NCBI GenBank assembly: GCA_003229135.1
Contig: QIHV01000034.1
Coordinates: forward strand, 1-6,801
Origin: Candidatus Kaiserbacteria bacterium
GTDB taxonomy: Bacteria > Patescibacteriota > Minisyncoccia > Phycocordibacterales > Phycocordibacteraceae
Direction of reading: 5' to 3'
Length of the DNA stretch: 6,801 nt
Both the position numbers and the translations under genes were made by a program. Shown here one piece after another: positions 6,120 through 6,801 of this stretch; position 1 is the stretch's first letter, and each line of letters opens with the position of its first letter. The notes below the pieces were generated by a model, which saw only the letters and a program-made list of their open reading frames with translations, did not search any database and was not told the DNA's origin.

Positions 6120-6801
6120 ATGTCCATGCACGGTATAGTGGAGATGATGCAAAAAGGTAAACTACATCCGCTCACAATAGCAATTGCCGATATGGTAGAT
6201 ATTTTTGGACATATGGGTTTTAGTGTTGCCTATGGTCCAGAGCTGGAAGATGAGTGGCACAATTTCGATGCACTCAATATTCCGGAATACCATTCATCGC
6301 GTGATATGCAAGACACATTTTGGACACGAGAAAATCCACCACGTGTATTGCGAACACAAACATCGTCGGTACAAATTCGGCATATGCAAGAGCAGATGAA
6401 GGTGGGTGTCAAACCACCATATCGTATCATTGTACCCGGTAAGGTATTTCGTAATGAAGCGACAGACGCGACGCATGAAGCACAGTTTTATCAAAACGAA
6501 GGACTGGCGGTTGGCAAAGATATCACCATGGCGCACCTGAAGGGTACGCTCGACCAATTCTTTCACGAGTATCTAGGGCAAGATACAAAAATACGCTTTC
6601 GTCCGAGTTACTTTCCTTTCACAGAGCCGTCTGTTGAAGTAGATGTGTGGTTTACGAAAGGTAACGGTGGCAGGGGTGCGTGGTTGGAGGTAATGGGCGC
6701 CGGTATGGTACACCCAACCGTACTTACCAATGTTGGCATTGATGCAACACAGTACAGTGGATTTGCTTTCGGCGGAGGTATTGAGCGATTGCTTATGGTG
6801 A
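6120..6801 (+). CDS. pheS: Phenylalanine-tRNA ligase alpha subunit, short form without N-terminal arm, 3' part outside window
   Basis: Catalytic subunit of the class II (alphabeta)2 enzyme that charges tRNA-Phe; 227 codons are visible. Recognisable: GKLHPLT near the start, [26 protein letters not shown] (61-68), [11 protein letters not shown] (77-87), motif 2 [13 protein letters not shown] (100-112), YQNEGL (124-129), [29 protein letters not shown] (193-199), and motif 3 [12 protein letters not shown] (213-224). Phe-pocket residues are mostly kept: Trp68, Gln125/Glu127, Phe165/Phe167 and Ala216. The usual His of RTHTS is Gln80. About 10 extra residues ([10 protein letters not shown]) sit before AWLEV. 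The N-terminal coiled-coil arm of about 85 residues seen in E. coli-type PheS is absent: an in-frame TAA at 6096 and the neighbouring gene leave no room for it. The start is uncertain between ATG 6120 and ATG 6126; neither has a Shine-Dalgarno. pheT is expected beyond the right edge. Confidence 0.95.
   Translation, partial: MSMHGIVEMMQKGKLHPLTIAIADMVDIFGHMGFSVAYGPELEDEWHNFDALNIPEYHSSRDMQDTFWTRENPPRVLRTQTSSVQIRHMQEQMKVGVKPPYRIIVPGKVFRNEATDATHEAQFYQNEGLAVGKDITMAHLKGTLDQFFHEYLGQDTKIRFRPSYFPFTEPSVEVDVWFTKGNGGRGAWLEVMGAGMVHPTVLTNVGIDATQYSGFAFGGGIERLLMV

Noticed and set aside
6140..6149. GGAG at 6140-6143 as a Shine-Dalgarno for a later pheS start at ATG 6144 or 6147
   Set aside because: Spacing is 0 or 3 nt, too short for ribosome binding; the upstream ATGs at 6120/6126 are preferred.
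6230..6566. Minus-strand open frames of 66 and 90 codons opposite pheS
   Set aside because: pheS reads without interruption with all class II motifs here; the antisense products are Cys/His-rich by chance of codon complement.
1..6801. Mobile element, CRISPR array or toxin-antitoxin genes
   Set aside because: No transposase or integrase motifs, no terminal repeats, no regularly spaced repeats and no small gene pair; all space is taken by the five genes and the tRNA.

Overview
The window carries five protein-coding genes and one tRNA gene. Four genes and the tRNA lie on the minus strand. One gene (pheS) lies on the plus strand at the right edge. Reading from right to left along the minus strand: a family-2 membrane glycosyltransferase (4791-6035), a membrane-anchored thioredoxin-fold protein (4104-4787), tRNA-Thr(UGU) (3884-3960), a MOFRL-type glycerate 2-kinase (2490-3797) and phosphoenolpyruvate synthase (1-2474, running to the left edge). 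On the plus strand, from about 6120, phenylalanyl-tRNA synthetase alpha starts divergently from the glycosyltransferase and runs off the right edge. Coding density is high: no gap without a gene reaches 300 bases, and the longest (3961-4103) is 143 bases.

The likely source is a bacterium with a small, compact genome, and my best guess is Patescibacteria/CPR (Parcubacteria-like). This is inference. It rests on the very short PheS without an N-terminal coiled-coil arm, the tight gene packing, the pairing of PEP synthase with a MOFRL glycerate kinase, and a thioredoxin-fold family (TM anchor, Leu-rich helix, 'YFYSN..DC..C') that I associate from memory with hypothetical proteins of that group. 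The genetic code looks standard: stops are TAA and TAG, and I see no in-frame TGA in any of the five genes.

Two probable operons can be read. In the first, glycosyltransferase and thioredoxin-like protein are separated by 3 nt; both are membrane proteins and probably act at the cell envelope. In the second, glycerate kinase and ppsA are separated by 15 nt. Together with enolase, which is not in the window, they would connect glycerate to 2-phosphoglycerate, PEP and pyruvate. In both operons the downstream ATG is in the same reading frame as the upstream gene, with no stop other than the TAA itself. None of the five starts has a recognisable Shine-Dalgarno sequence at normal spacing; all are preceded by A/T-rich sequence.

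I do not see a defence system, mobile element, CRISPR array or clearly novel multi-gene machine. The points most worth a second look are the armless PheS with a His-to-Gln change in its usual RTHTS motif, the glycosyltransferase/CXXC-protein pair, the glycerate kinase-PEP synthase pair, and the SD-less, same-frame gene junctions.
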